Shown: positions 44,572 through 53,583, numbered from the stretch's first letter. The stretch is 64,000 nt of DNA from Algoriphagus resistens (GCF_001442615.1 NZ_LMXN01000003.1:124001-188000); one strand, 5' to 3'. The notes: generated by a model not told the origin, from the letters alone. Program-made: numbers and translations.

Positions 44572-45993
44572 CTACCTGGATCTGGAGTAAATCACTTTTA
44601 CTTTTATTTTACTCTTATCTACTATCATCTGACTTAAAGAATAAGCAAATGGATCTGAATTATCGCCTTGTCTTCTCTTGTTGGAGATATATCCACCATA
44701 CAATATCCAGTCCTTTCTTACCAGATCACCTCGTGAAATCGCGTTGACATAGGAGGCGATACTTTGACCATATAGTTTATTGTCAGAATTATAACTGAAT
44801 TGGGCTGGGTATTGTACTTCTGGCTCATTGGTATTTGATTCACTGTCAGCGATTACCTGTGGTCTACCATCTGCCTGTACTGTATAATAATTTCCGTTTG
44901 TATTTTCCAAAAAGTGGTTGGATGGATCTGTAAAAAAAGCGGTGAAATATGGAGTGGGTACCATTCCCTCTATTGGATCTTCTATTTCCCCCACCTCTAA
45001 GGCAACCTGATTAAATATAACCCCAGAAAGTGTATCCAAAAAGGCATCAAATGGGCTTGTGTCAAGTTTGATAACCATCCCCAGACCTGACTTCATCCCA
45101 ACCAGTGGCCCTACGTCATAAGACTTCTGATACTCGGTAATTGCTTCTGTAGGTGTTCCGCTTCTATCGCTTTTAATTCCGTTGAAATTCCTGGAAGATT
45201 CGGTAGAAATTGTATATAAAGTAGAAACCGTATCAGATTCATCATTGCGATAATAAAGTTTGATCGCTGTACTAGTTCCCAAACCTATTATTATAGAAGA
45301 ATTTTCATCTTCTTTTCCCTTTACTGCAATACCGGGAAAGTAATCCCGGAAGCTGAATAGGTCATTGAACTCAGCTCCAAGCTGCAATTTGCTGAAAATT
45401 TCTTCCGCAAATTCTTCATCAACCTGAAAATTTGCAAGTGTATCTGTTTCTTCACCAAAAACTATTTCCCCGGTAGAGATTGGATTTTCCCCGTAGGAAA
45501 GCTCATCAAAATTGTAATATAGCGTATCCTGAATAGGTTCTGTCAACCTATGGATAGAGAAATGCTTTGGCTCATCCAAATCGGCCCCGCTTATATTCAA
45601 CACATTGACTGTAAAGTAAATAGAGTCAAGTATAGCATCTAGTTCAGGCCGTGTTGCATCGGCTTTAATAGACATTCTAGAGTACCCTGTAGCTGAAGTC
45701 TTTCCGAAAAAAGGATCCACTTCTTCCCCAACTACCAACCTGTTTTGATTGGTCGTATTAAAGGAGTCCAAAAGAACCATTTCTGCGGGAAGCTCAAACT
45801 CCTCGAAAAACACTCCGATTTCGTTGTTTCCGGGAGCCAGCTCAATGCCTACTGCCGAAGGGTCACTACAGGAACTGATAAGAAATAGGGACAAGATGGC
45901 CCCAAAGGCCAATTTAACCGGCGAGATTGGTGTAAATGCCGTAGAGCTCTTCGTGAGCCTGTGCTTCTGATTCTGCTTCAATGCTGATGTCAA
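44572..45993 (-). CDS. DUF4270-family lipoprotein
   Basis: 473 residues, a Bacteroidota-specific family of unknown function. The lipobox is LISSC (Cys43), preceded by an unusually long N-terminal extension (MTSALKQNQKHRLTKSS). The only Met before the lipobox is at 45993, which makes the gene overlap the preceding glycogen-synthase-like gene by 80 bp. A TTG at about 45915 could be an alternative start but would leave no positive residue before the hydrophobic core. The body is beta-rich with the DUF4270 motifs (SIYFTVNVLNISG, GNYYTV). Probably outer-membrane anchored. Confidence 0.8.
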   Translation of the reverse strand: MTSALKQNQKHRLTKSSTAFTPISPVKLAFGAILSLFLISSCSDPSAVGIELAPGNNEIGVFFEEFELPAEMVLLDSFNTTNQNRLVVGEEVDPFFGKTSATGYSRMSIKADATRPELDAILDSIYFTVNVLNISGADLDEPKHFSIHRLTEPIQDTLYYNFDELSYGENPISTGEIVFGEETDTLANFQVDEEFAEEIFSKLQLGAEFNDLFSFRDYFPGIAVKGKEDENSSIIIGLGTSTAIKLYYRNDESDTVSTLYTISTESSRNFNGIKSDRSGTPTEAITEYQKSYDVGPLVGMKSGLGMVIKLDTSPFDAFLDTLSGVIFNQVALEVGEIEDPIEGMVPTPYFTAFFTDPSNHFLENTNGNYYTVQADGRPQVIADSESNTNEPEVQYPAQFSYNSDNKLYGQSIASYVNAISRGDLVRKDWILYGGYISNKRRQGDNSDPFAYSLSQMIVDKSKIKVKVIYSRSR

Positions 45994-46732
45994 ACTTCTT
46001 GTCTTTTGAGAAATCCTCGATTAGTTGGTTTAATTCTGCGGAAACTTCACCGCCTTTGACTACCAAGTCGGCGTACTCCATGCCCATCTTGATAAATCCT
46101 GTAAAGTCTTTGCTTTTCAAAGGTGCTAAAATAGCGTCATCTATATCCACCATCTTAACCTTGTTTAACAAATCATCGCCAAAGGTATGAGAAAATCCGT
46201 TGTTGTATATCGCAAATACAGACTTCGTATCTTTAAATAAAGGCTCACTCTTGTATGTAGTCTTCAAATACATCGGTATCAAACTGGTCATCCAGTCGTT
46301 GCAATGCACTATATCTGGTGCCCAGCCAAGTTTTTTCACCGTTTCTATCACTCCTTTACAAAAGAAAATAGCACGCTCATCATTGTCTTCGTAGAATTTG
46401 TGCTGCTTGTCGTGGAAAACATGCTTTCGCTGGAAGTAATCTTCATTGTCAATAAAGTACACCTGAAGCTTTGCGTTTGGTATAGACGCTACTTTAATCA
46501 CCAAAGGTTTCTCCTCTTCTCCTACTGCAATATTAATTCCCGATAATCTCACCACCTCGTGAAGTCTATTCTTCCGCTCATTGATCAGACCGAATCTCGG
46601 CACTAAAATCCTGATCTCCATGCCACGCTCCTGCATAGCTTGAGGAAGGGATCTTAGGAAATTGGCAACTTCAGATGTTTGGAGAAAAGGATTGATTTCA
46701 CTGGCAACGTAGAGGATACGTAATTTGGACAT
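45914..46732 (-). CDS. Half-length glycogen/starch synthase-like protein (N-terminal domain only)
   Basis: 272 residues. It matches only the N-terminal GT-B half of GlgA: ILYVASEINPFLQTSEVANFL (the K-x-G-G glucan-binding stretch is changed to T-S-E), PQAMQERGMEIRILVPRFG, DNEDYFQR and WAPDIVHCNDWMTSLIP. The C-terminal ADP-glucose-binding catalytic half is absent and the protein ends in its own acidic tail, so synthase activity is unlikely. In Bacteroidota this short form is often beside panC and DUF4270 as here, suggesting a conserved non-glycogen role. Divergent from panC. Confidence 0.8.
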   Translation of the reverse strand: MSKLRILYVASEINPFLQTSEVANFLRSLPQAMQERGMEIRILVPRFGLINERKNRLHEVVRLSGINIAVGEEEKPLVIKVASIPNAKLQVYFIDNEDYFQRKHVFHDKQHKFYEDNDERAIFFCKGVIETVKKLGWAPDIVHCNDWMTSLIPMYLKTTYKSEPLFKDTKSVFAIYNNGFSHTFGDDLLNKVKMVDIDDAILAPLKSKDFTGFIKMGMEYADLVVKGGEVSAELNQLIEDFSKDKKFDISIEAESEAQAHEELYGIYTNLAG

Positions 46733-46772
46733 ACTTATTGGATTTTATGTTGAAGGTGAAAAAACAACTGCG

Positions 46773-46780
46773 CAAAGATA
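46773..46780 (-). promoter_or_regulatory. -7 box (TATCTTTG) for the glycogen-synthase-like gene
   Basis: On the minus strand TATCTTTG fits TANNTTTG, 40 bp before the ATG at 46732. No TTG was found 17-20 bp upstream. Confidence 0.45.
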
Positions 46781-46801
46781 ATAAAAAAAGCCTTATTAGC
46801 C

Positions 46802-46830
46802 TTGTTTTGTTGAATAATAATATACATTTG
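46802..46830 (+). promoter_or_regulatory. Bacteroidota housekeeping promoter for panC
   Basis: TTG at 46802-46804, an 18-bp spacer and TACATTTG at 46823-46830. This matches the Bacteroidota -33/-7 consensus (TTG / TANNTTTG). The start codon is 32 bp downstream. It is back-to-back with the minus-strand -7 box at 46773, so the 129-bp gap is a divergent promoter region. Confidence 0.7.
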
Positions 46831-46861
46831 CCCCTATTTACCCATTCTAAACCCTCTACCA

Positions 46862-47710
46862 GTGCACGTTGTTCTTACTGGAGCCGATTGGCATAAATAC
46901 TGGCTTAAATCCCTTAAAAAGGACAAATCCATCGGTTTGGTCCCCACAATGGGCGCACTTCATGAGGGTCATTTTGACCTGGTCAGAAAAGCCAGGCAAG
47001 AATCTGATATTGTAGTCGTTTCCATCTTTGTAAACCCCACACAATTTCATAATCAAGAAGATTTTGACAACTATCCATCAACTTTAGAAGAGGATTTAGC
47101 TAAACTCGAACTTGAAAAAGTTGACTTTGTTTTCATTCCTAAGACAGAAACAATTTATCCGGAAAAGCCTAAATTAAGTATCCATTTTGGAAACCTTGAG
47201 ACTGTATTGGAAGGAGCATTCCGCCCAGGTCATTTCAATGGTGTAGCCATAGTAGTTTCCAAATTATTTAATATCATTAAGCCCCATACAGCTTATTTCG
47301 GCCAAAAGGATCTCCAGCAAACCGGGATTATTAGACGGCTTGTCAACGATCTATCGATGAATATCAATCTGGTAATCGTACCTACGCGAAGAGAAGATGA
47401 TGGCCTTGCGATGTCTTCGAGAAACTTGAGGCTCTCCCCAGAGGAAAGGAAGCAGGCTTTGATTTTAAGCAGCAGCCTGACAAAGGCCAAGCAGGAACTT
47501 TTAGCAGGCAAGCCTTGGTTTGAGGTGCATAATCAAATCAAACGGGATTTTGAGGAAGTGCCCCTGGCAAGTCTGGAGTATTTCGAGCTGGTTCATCCCG
47601 AAAGCTTTGTCAGCTACACAGACTTTGATCTAACGAAAAAATCATCACTATGTGTAGCGGCTTACCTAGGAAAAATCAGATTAATCGATAACCTGCCAAT
47701 AATTCCTTAA
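46862..47710 (+). CDS. panC: Pantoate-beta-alanine ligase
   Basis: 282 residues starting with GTG. Upstream in-frame codons lack an ATG and the length is standard. The ATP-binding PTMGALHEGH motif is at 28-37, then FVNPTQF, GHFNGVAIVVSKLFNI, YFGQKDLQQ and MSSRNLRLSPEER. It joins pantoate and beta-alanine to make pantothenate for CoA. The downstream panD supplies beta-alanine, so the two form a pathway operon with 21 bp between them. Confidence 0.96.
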   Translation: MHVVLTGADWHKYWLKSLKKDKSIGLVPTMGALHEGHFDLVRKARQESDIVVVSIFVNPTQFHNQEDFDNYPSTLEEDLAKLELEKVDFVFIPKTETIYPEKPKLSIHFGNLETVLEGAFRPGHFNGVAIVVSKLFNIIKPHTAYFGQKDLQQTGIIRRLVNDLSMNINLVIVPTRREDDGLAMSSRNLRLSPEERKQALILSSSLTKAKQELLAGKPWFEVHNQIKRDFEEVPLASLEYFELVHPESFVSYTDFDLTKKSSLCVAAYLGKIRLIDNLPIIP

Positions 47711-47731
47711 TTTTGCCGCAAAATTAAACCA

Positions 47732-48079
47732 ATGCAAATTCAGGTACTGAAATCCAAGATCCACCGGGTGAAAATCACCCAGGCGGAATTGCACTACGTA
47801 GGCTCCATTACAATCGATGAGGATCTGATGGACGCAGCTAACCTTATAGAAAATGAGAAGGTCCAAATCGTCAATGTCAATAATGGAGAACGATTAGAAA
47901 CCTACGTAATCACCGGAGAAAGAGGCTCCGGTCAGGTTTGCCTTAATGGCCCTGCTGCGAGAAAAGCACAGGTAGGGGATATCGTCATCATCATTTCTTA
48001 TGCAGGGATGGAGCTAGAGGAAGCGAAGAAATTCAAACCTGTACTAATCTTTCCAGACGAGCAAAACAAACTCATCTGA
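47732..48079 (+). CDS. panD: Aspartate 1-decarboxylase precursor
   Basis: 115 residues. The self-processing site is Gly24-Ser25 (HYVGSITID); cleavage gives the pyruvoyl group on Ser25. [18 protein letters not shown] and [20 protein letters not shown] are the usual downstream blocks. It decarboxylates aspartate to beta-alanine for PanC. Its stop overlaps the next gene's ATG (TGATG). Confidence 0.97.
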   Translation: MQIQVLKSKIHRVKITQAELHYVGSITIDEDLMDAANLIENEKVQIVNVNNGERLETYVITGERGSGQVCLNGPAARKAQVGDIVIIISYAGMELEEAKKFKPVLIFPDEQNKLI

Positions 48080-49083
48080 TGATCCAAAGACGTGTTAAAC
48101 AAGTAATCCAGATTCTGATTTCATTAGGAATTGCAATCTGGATTTTCTGGTTTTTATACAAGGATATCGCCTTTGATTCATTGGTTGACCAAATCATGTC
48201 AAGTAATTGGACATGGATTCTACTGTCTCTTTTGATCTCTATGCTGGCTTACCTGACTAGAAGCTGGCGATGGACTTTGCTCATAGATACAGAAGATGGA
48301 AAAAAAGTAAGTTTTGGACGAGCCTATCACGCAGTGATGGTTGGCTATCTCATTAATATGCTTATCCCACGGGCCGGCGAAGTAGCAAGATGCGGTGTTC
48401 TCACCCGGACCAACGGCATCTCTACAGGCTACCTCATCGGCACAGTGATAGTAGAGCGAAGCATAGATCTGTTATGTCTTGTTTCTACGGTTCTTTTGGC
48501 GTTTTTCGTAGAACAGGAGCTCTTCTTAAATCTAGCCAGCCAGTTAATCGATATAGCGTCTTTTGGTCAAAAAATCATTTCAAATCTTCCTCTTGTGATT
48601 GGTGGAATTGCCGTTTTGATTCTCATAACCTGGTACATATTCAGGAGATTTGCAGATAATGGGTTGATCAATAAAATCCAACATTTTTTTAGGGAAATCC
48701 TTTCAGGGCTTAAGAAAATCGGAGGACTGTCCAATCCCGCTGGATTCTGGGCAAGTTCTGTTTTTCTTTGGCTTTTATATTTTTTGACCATGTACACCAT
48801 ATCCTTAGGAATACCCAGTACTGCCAATTTGTCCTCAAGTGAAGTACTTCTGGTCATGGTAATGGGAAGTATTGGCATGGTAGCGCCCGTACAGGGGGGT
48901 ATTGGTACCTTTCATGCACTGGTGGCCTTTATTTTGATACAGCTAGGGATAGCTGAGATTGATGGGAAAATATTCGCAGCTATTATCCATGGCACCCAAG
49001 TAGCCCTTGTGCTGGGGGCTGGTCTTATAAGCTGGGTAATAATGATGAAATTACCCTCATGGACAGAACCTAAGACATCTTAA
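48079..49083 (+). CDS. Lysylphosphatidylglycerol synthase TM-region/UPF0104 membrane protein
   Basis: 334 residues with about eight membrane segments. It matches the flippase-like LPG_synthase_TM family: SRRAGEVARCGVLTRTNG-type motif (PRAGEVARCGVL), GTVIVERSIDLLCL and APVQGGIGTFHALVAF. It lacks the aminoacyl-transfer domain of MprF, so it is a stand-alone transporter-like protein, possibly moving a lipid across the inner membrane. It is translationally coupled to panD (overlap TGATG), a gene order common in Bacteroidota with no known functional link. Confidence 0.87.
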   Translation: MIQRRVKQVIQILISLGIAIWIFWFLYKDIAFDSLVDQIMSSNWTWILLSLLISMLAYLTRSWRWTLLIDTEDGKKVSFGRAYHAVMVGYLINMLIPRAGEVARCGVLTRTNGISTGYLIGTVIVERSIDLLCLVSTVLLAFFVEQELFLNLASQLIDIASFGQKIISNLPLVIGGIAVLILITWYIFRRFADNGLINKIQHFFREILSGLKKIGGLSNPAGFWASSVFLWLLYFLTMYTISLGIPSTANLSSSEVLLVMVMGSIGMVAPVQGGIGTFHALVAFILIQLGIAEIDGKIFAAIIHGTQVALVLGAGLISWVIMMKLPSWTEPKTS

Positions 49084-49113
49084 AACGTATTCATTCCTGC
49101 AAACAAATAACTT

Positions 49114-49806
49114 ATGATACTCCTTATCTTAATTGTAGTCGTATTCGCCATTGCGGGATTTGTGGTGAGCAGAAAGCTCAAAAACAAATTCAGACAATAC
49201 TCACAGGTGACGCTTCACGCTAACCTGTCCGGCGCAGAAATCGCCAAACTTATGCTTGCCGATAATAATATATCTGACGTGCAAGTACTTGCGGTAGAAG
49301 GGCAATTGACAGACCATTATAATCCGGCAAACAAAACCGTAAACCTAAGCCCTGACGTGTACTATGGAAGAAATGCAGCTGCAGCTGCAGTAGCGTCCCA
49401 CGAGTGTGGCCATGCGGTGCAGCATGCCACAGCCTATGCCTGGCTAAATCTGAGATCGGCCTTAGTCCCGATTCAGAATGCTTCAAGCAAAATTTTAAAT
49501 ATTGTGCTGATAGCCTCCCTTCTGGGTGGGTTTGCATTAGGACTACCGCATGAGTGGATAGGCTTTATTGTAGTTGGGGCATATGGTGTGATGACCCTGT
49601 TCACCTTAGTTACGCTGCCGGTAGAGTTTGATGCCAGCAATAGGGCACTGGCCTGGGTGAAGACCAGAAATATTGTGACGCCGGATGAATATGCCATGTC
49701 CAAGGATTCTTTGAAATGGGCTGCAATGACGTATGTAGTGGCCGCTTTAGCTTCCCTGGCCACATTAGCCTATTATATTTTCGTTTTCTTCGGAAACAGG
49801 GATTGA
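49114..49806 (+). CDS. YugP-like neutral zinc metallopeptidase, membrane protein
   Basis: 230 residues. N-terminal membrane helix, a Zn site HECGH (His96, Glu97, His100) in VASHECGHAVQH, two more helices (about 130-175) and a C-terminal one. This is the Zn_peptidase_2 (YugP) layout. It probably cleaves membrane or periplasmic proteins, but no substrate is known. It is 30 bp downstream of the flippase-like gene and ends the pan operon at a strong terminator. Confidence 0.88.
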   Translation: MILLILIVVVFAIAGFVVSRKLKNKFRQYSQVTLHANLSGAEIAKLMLADNNISDVQVLAVEGQLTDHYNPANKTVNLSPDVYYGRNAAAAAVASHECGHAVQHATAYAWLNLRSALVPIQNASSKILNIVLIASLLGGFALGLPHEWIGFIVVGAYGVMTLFTLVTLPVEFDASNRALAWVKTRNIVTPDEYAMSKDSLKWAAMTYVVAALASLATLAYYIFVFFGNRD

Positions 49807-49827
49807 TCCAGATCAAATTAAATTTTG

Positions 49828-49861
49828 GAAGAGGGGCAGGTTTTGCCCCTCTTCTTTTTTT
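49828..49861 (+). terminator. Rho-independent terminator after YugP-like gene
   Basis: A perfect 11-bp stem (49828-49838 with 49844-49854), a 5-nt loop and seven T's, 21 bp after the stop codon. Confidence 0.95.
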
Positions 49862-49901
49862 GCCATATATTCCTTGCAGATAGTTAAACCCAAAGAGATA
49901 T

Positions 49902-51041
49902 ATGCAATTTGAACTAACAGAGGAGCAACTCGCCGTACAGGCCGCAGCGAGGGATTTTGCCAAAAATGAGCTCCTTCCAGGAGTAATCCAACGTGACATA
50001 GAATCAAGGTTTCCTGCTGAGGAAATCAAGAAAATGGGCGAACTGGGCTTCATGGGAATGATGATCGACCCGAAATATGACGGCGGTGGAATGGATGCGC
50101 TTTCCTATGTCATTGCAATGGAAGAATTGTCCAAAATCGATGCCTCTGCTTCGGTGGCAATGTCTGTAAACAATTCATTGGTATGCTGGGGGATGGAGAA
50201 CTATGCTTCCGAAAATCAAAAGGAAAAGTATCTTAAACCCCTCGCATCGGGACAGAAACTGGGAGCCTTTGCCCTATCTGAACCGGAAGCAGGTTCTGAT
50301 GCTACATCACAAAAGACCGAAGCCCGTCTTGATGGTGATCATTATGTAATAAACGGCACCAAAAACTGGATTACCAATGGCTCCAAAGCGGACACCTATT
50401 TGGTTTTTGCCCAAACCGACCACAGTAAAGGACATAAAGGTATATCGGTCTTTATAGTAGAAAAAGGCTGGGATGGATTTACCTCAGGCCATAAAGAAGA
50501 CAAGCTGGGCATCAGAGCATCTGATACCACTTCGCTTATGTTTACAGATGTGAAAGTGCCGGTTGAGAATAGAATTGGTGAAGAAGGCTTTGGTTTCAAA
50601 TACGCCATGGAAACCTTGAATGGCGGGAGAATCGGCATTGCAGCCCAGGCGCTTGGAATTGCGGCCGGAGCTTATGAGTTTGCCCTAGCCTACGCCAAAG
50701 AACGCAAAACCTTTGGCAAGCCAATCAGTCAACATCAGGCGATCCAGTTCAAGCTTGCCGATATGGCAACCACCATTGAAGCCGCCAGACTTTTGGTGTA
50801 CAAAGCCGCTTGGCTGAAAGATCAGGGAAAGGATTATGCCCAGGCATCAGCCATGGCAAAATTATATGCCTCCCAGGTAGCAATGGATGTGAGCATCGAA
50901 GCTGTACAAATCCACGGCGGCTATGGATACGTGAGAGAATATCATGTAGAACGACTGATGAGAGATGCCAAGATCACCCAGATTTATGAAGGGACGTCCG
51001 AGATTCAGAAAATAGTTATATCGCGAGGACTCCTCCGGTAA
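49902..51041 (+). CDS. Acyl-CoA dehydrogenase
   Basis: 379 residues, standard short/branched-chain acyl-CoA dehydrogenase length. Seen: FALSEPEAGSDA (FAD/substrate loop near 125), NGTKNWITNG, GGRIGIAAQALGIA, RKTFGKPISQHQAIQFKLADM, VQIHGGYGYVREY and the C-terminal QIYEGTSEIQ with the catalytic-base Glu. It oxidises an acyl-CoA to the 2-enoyl-CoA and passes electrons to ETF. Chain-length preference is not clear; no other beta-oxidation gene is near. Confidence 0.95.
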   Translation: MQFELTEEQLAVQAAARDFAKNELLPGVIQRDIESRFPAEEIKKMGELGFMGMMIDPKYDGGGMDALSYVIAMEELSKIDASASVAMSVNNSLVCWGMENYASENQKEKYLKPLASGQKLGAFALSEPEAGSDATSQKTEARLDGDHYVINGTKNWITNGSKADTYLVFAQTDHSKGHKGISVFIVEKGWDGFTSGHKEDKLGIRASDTTSLMFTDVKVPVENRIGEEGFGFKYAMETLNGGRIGIAAQALGIAAGAYEFALAYAKERKTFGKPISQHQAIQFKLADMATTIEAARLLVYKAAWLKDQGKDYAQASAMAKLYASQVAMDVSIEAVQIHGGYGYVREYHVERLMRDAKITQIYEGTSEIQKIVISRGLLR

Positions 51042-51178
51042 TGGATAGTTGATCTAGAAAAGGGTATAGTTAAATAAAACTATGCTCTTTCATTTTTTTT
51101 AACACCATTTATCAAAAATCTATGAATTATCGTTAGAAAAATCATATTTTTGCTATTCTGTATTTTTAATACTAATTC

Positions 51179-52105
51179 ATGGAATATTACAACAAGGTAA
51201 TTGAATCAGTCAACGTTAGGTTTATTCGTGGGAATAATTTCCAGGTAGAAAAACCCGTTACGGTTAATGATTATACAGAATCTGATAATACATTGATTCT
51301 GCTTCACCATGGTACGCTCAAATTTGGTGAGGATCAGGAGTTGCTTAACGAAGGTGAAGTACTTTTCCTGCCCGCTGAGCAAAAAACAAAATTGACTATT
51401 GGCAGCAGCTCCAAAAAAGCTGAACTGTCAAAAGATCAGTTTCAGGAAAATAAGAAAAAGTATCTGCAGAGTATAAGTTTCAGAGACATAAAGAGCACAG
51501 AAGATGACTGTATTTCTATACTTGGTTTTGAATCCAAAGTATTTGATGTGGTTAACTTTTTTAATTCATTGGATATCCCTCCATTTATAATCCGGTTCAA
51601 TGACCGCCTGGCTACAATAGTTGAGGATTTGATGAAAGAAGTAGAAGTAAGTAATGTGGGGAAAGAAAGAGCATTAAAATCCCACACAGAATTGCTGGTC
51701 ATTGAGCTGCTTCGCCATATATTGAAAAACAGATTGTTCTTGGAGGAACTTTCTACCAATGCTACTTACTTTAAGGATCCTCGTTTGATAGACTTATTTA
51801 ATTACATCAAAACAAATCTGGGAGGCGATTTATCCAATAAAATCCTGGCCAAGGTAGCCAATGTATCAGAAGATTACGTAGGGCAATATTTCAAAATGCT
51901 TACAGGGATCAATCCTCAGGATTATATAGAATACCAAAGAATGGAGGCTGCGGTGGAGCTTTTACGCACTACCAAAAAGTCGATTCGGGATATAGGCAAA
52001 GAAGTAGGCTATAAAGACACTGCATATTTCTGCCGCAGATTCAAGATGATGTATGGGGTGCCTGCTGGTAAAATGCGGAGAAGAGAGTCCTTAATTAACG
52101 TGTAA
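51179..52105 (+). CDS. AraC-family transcriptional regulator
   Basis: 308 residues. The N-terminal region (1-100) is cupin-like (LLHHGTLKFGEDQELLNEGEVLFLPA), a probable ligand or dimer domain. The C-terminal AraC HTH pair (about 205-300) has SNKILAKVANVSEDYVGQYFKMLTGINPQDYIEYQRM and the second helix SIRDIGKEVGYKDTAYFCRRFKMMYGVPAG. Its target genes are unknown. Its 3' end overlaps the convergent GGGP synthase gene by 15 bp. Confidence 0.92.
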   Translation: MEYYNKVIESVNVRFIRGNNFQVEKPVTVNDYTESDNTLILLHHGTLKFGEDQELLNEGEVLFLPAEQKTKLTIGSSSKKAELSKDQFQENKKKYLQSISFRDIKSTEDDCISILGFESKVFDVVNFFNSLDIPPFIIRFNDRLATIVEDLMKEVEVSNVGKERALKSHTELLVIELLRHILKNRLFLEELSTNATYFKDPRLIDLFNYIKTNLGGDLSNKILAKVANVSEDYVGQYFKMLTGINPQDYIEYQRMEAAVELLRTTKKSIRDIGKEVGYKDTAYFCRRFKMMYGVPAGKMRRRESLINV

Positions 52106-52858
52106 AGAAAGATTCAAAAGCACCTTATATTCCAAAGACTCAGCCAAAAAGCCTGAGTCTTTTTCTACCGCATTTCCGATCACCGCTAGATCTGCACCAT
52201 TTTCATATGCATTTTTTACTTTTTCTAATGAATCCAATCCTCCACCTACGATGATGGGACGATGTGTCACCGACCTTACGGACTTTATCACAGCTCCCGA
52301 AACGGGGGATTTTGCTCCACTCCCGGCGTCTACGAAAAAGTATTTCATGCCTAAATAAAGACCCGCAAGCGCTGTTGCCTCAGCTAGGGCGGGCTTGGAA
52401 TTTGGCAATGGAAGCGTTTGGCTGATGTATTGCACGCTGGTAATTTCTCCCTCATTCACCAGCATATACGCTGTGGGGAGAACTTCCAATTTCATTTTCC
52501 TGACCAGCGGTGCGGCGAGCACCTGATGACCAATCAGGTACTCAGGATTCCTTCCTGAAATCAAAGAAAGGAATAAAATTGCGTCAGCTTCTTCGGTAAG
52601 TTGCATCTGGGAACCAGGAAAGATAACAACCGGAATCTCTCCCGCTATTTTCTTGAGTGACTGAACCACCTCTTTGAAGTTATCACGACTTAGTTGACTG
52701 CCTCCTACGAATATTAAATCGAGAGCTGAATTCTTAACCCAGGAATAGTTCTCTTCAAAAGACCTGCCGCCTGTAACCTTGTCTGGATCTACCAACCACG
52801 CCAATCCTTTTCTGCCCGTAGTATGGAATTCTTTTAGAATCTTACTGACCCTCTTCAT
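52091..52858 (-). CDS. Geranylgeranylglyceryl/heptaprenylglyceryl phosphate synthase (PcrB-like)
   Basis: The frame extends to 52924, but Met at 52858 (MKRVSKILKEFHTTGRKG) matches the family start, giving 255 residues. TIM-barrel prenyltransferase with WLVDPDKV, FVGGSQL, VIFPGSQMQL, YFFVDAGSGA and RPIIVGGGLDS (phosphate site). It joins glycerol-1-phosphate to a long prenyl diphosphate, a step typical of archaeal lipids but also present in Bacteroidota (group II). The 5' end overlaps the upstream small membrane-protein gene by 17 bp, indicating one operon. Confidence 0.92.
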   Translation of the reverse strand: MKRVSKILKEFHTTGRKGLAWLVDPDKVTGGRSFEENYSWVKNSALDLIFVGGSQLSRDNFKEVVQSLKKIAGEIPVVIFPGSQMQLTEEADAILFLSLISGRNPEYLIGHQVLAAPLVRKMKLEVLPTAYMLVNEGEITSVQYISQTLPLPNSKPALAEATALAGLYLGMKYFFVDAGSGAKSPVSGAVIKSVRSVTHRPIIVGGGLDSLEKVKNAYENGADLAVIGNAVEKDSGFLAESLEYKVLLNLSLHVN

Positions 52859-53225
52859 CGACTTTGGCATCTTCTGGCTGGGCAGCAAATAGGTTCGGGA
52901 GAAATTTTTCCTTTGCAAAAGCAAGCCCTAATAGTAAAAGCCGCTGGCCCATGCTTGGCCAAAACGAAGATTTTGAGCCTTTAGTAAGCTTTTTTTCAAT
53001 CTCTTTGGTAAGCAGTCCTTCTCTCTCAAGTACCTCAAGTACTTCTTCTGTTCTACGATCCTCACGCTTTTTACGTGTTTTGGCAATAGCCAAGGCAATC
53101 AACCCACCTGCCAAAACTACTCCTCCAATTTTTAACCAATCCCCTGATTCGGCCCTAAAAAGCTCAAACTGTCTGGCCAAGGTCTCCTCTAGCTCTTCTT
53201 CTTTCTTTTTCAGTTCTTTATTCAT
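52842..53225 (-). CDS. Small membrane-associated hypothetical protein
   Basis: 127 residues. An acidic/basic coiled-coil-like N-terminus (MNKELKKKEEELEETLARQF), one membrane segment (KIGGVVLAGGLIALAIAKTRKKR) and a second hydrophobic stretch (RLLLLGLAFAKEKFLP). No named domain recognised. It overlaps both neighbours (8 bp with the holin-like gene, 17 bp with GGGP synthase), so the three form one operon. A role in envelope stress or lipid handling is only a guess. Confidence 0.75.
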   Translation of the reverse strand: MNKELKKKEEELEETLARQFELFRAESGDWLKIGGVVLAGGLIALAIAKTRKKREDRRTEEVLEVLEREGLLTKEIEKKLTKGSKSSFWPSMGQRLLLLGLAFAKEKFLPNLFAAQPEDAKVDEEGQ

Positions 53226-53583
53226 TCTCCTGGCGTTTTTTGAACATTCTTACCCTAAAAATAAACCCTTTCAACCCATTCTGCATTTTTTCCTCAGTAG
53301 GATCATGGTCTCTCAATAAGAATAAACCAAAGAGTATTATCAGATAAATTAATCCAACCATCAAGAAGCCCATGTAGGGGGATTCAAAATATTGGCTAAG
53401 GTAAAAAGCCAGAGAAAGACTAAAAAACAATAGCACCAATAGAAGGCTACCTCCCATCAAAACAAGAAAAATAATCCGGGTTAAAATACCGGCAACCTGA
53501 TCTTGTATTTCCAGCTTGACCAGATCTACTTTGGTCTCTACTATCCCTTTGATAGTCTGTATTATTTCTCCGATTTTCAGCAT
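53218..53583 (-). CDS. Phage-holin-superfamily/DUF1469-like membrane protein
   Basis: The Met at 53583 (MLKIGEIIQTIKGIVETKVDLVKLE) fits the family better than 53625, giving 121 residues. An amphipathic N-terminal helix is followed by two membrane segments (GILTRIIFLVLMGGSLLLVLLFF, MGFLMVGLIYLIILFGLFLL). This is the Holin-X/DUF1469 layout of non-phage envelope proteins. It is first in the operon with the small coiled-coil protein and GGGP synthase. Confidence 0.8.
   Translation of the reverse strand: MLKIGEIIQTIKGIVETKVDLVKLEIQDQVAGILTRIIFLVLMGGSLLLVLLFFSLSLAFYLSQYFESPYMGFLMVGLIYLIILFGLFLLRDHDPTEEKMQNGLKGFIFRVRMFKKRQENE

Noticed and set aside
53218..53583. Prophage remnant because of holin-like protein
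   Set aside because: No other phage gene is nearby and this membrane family is common in non-phage envelope operons.
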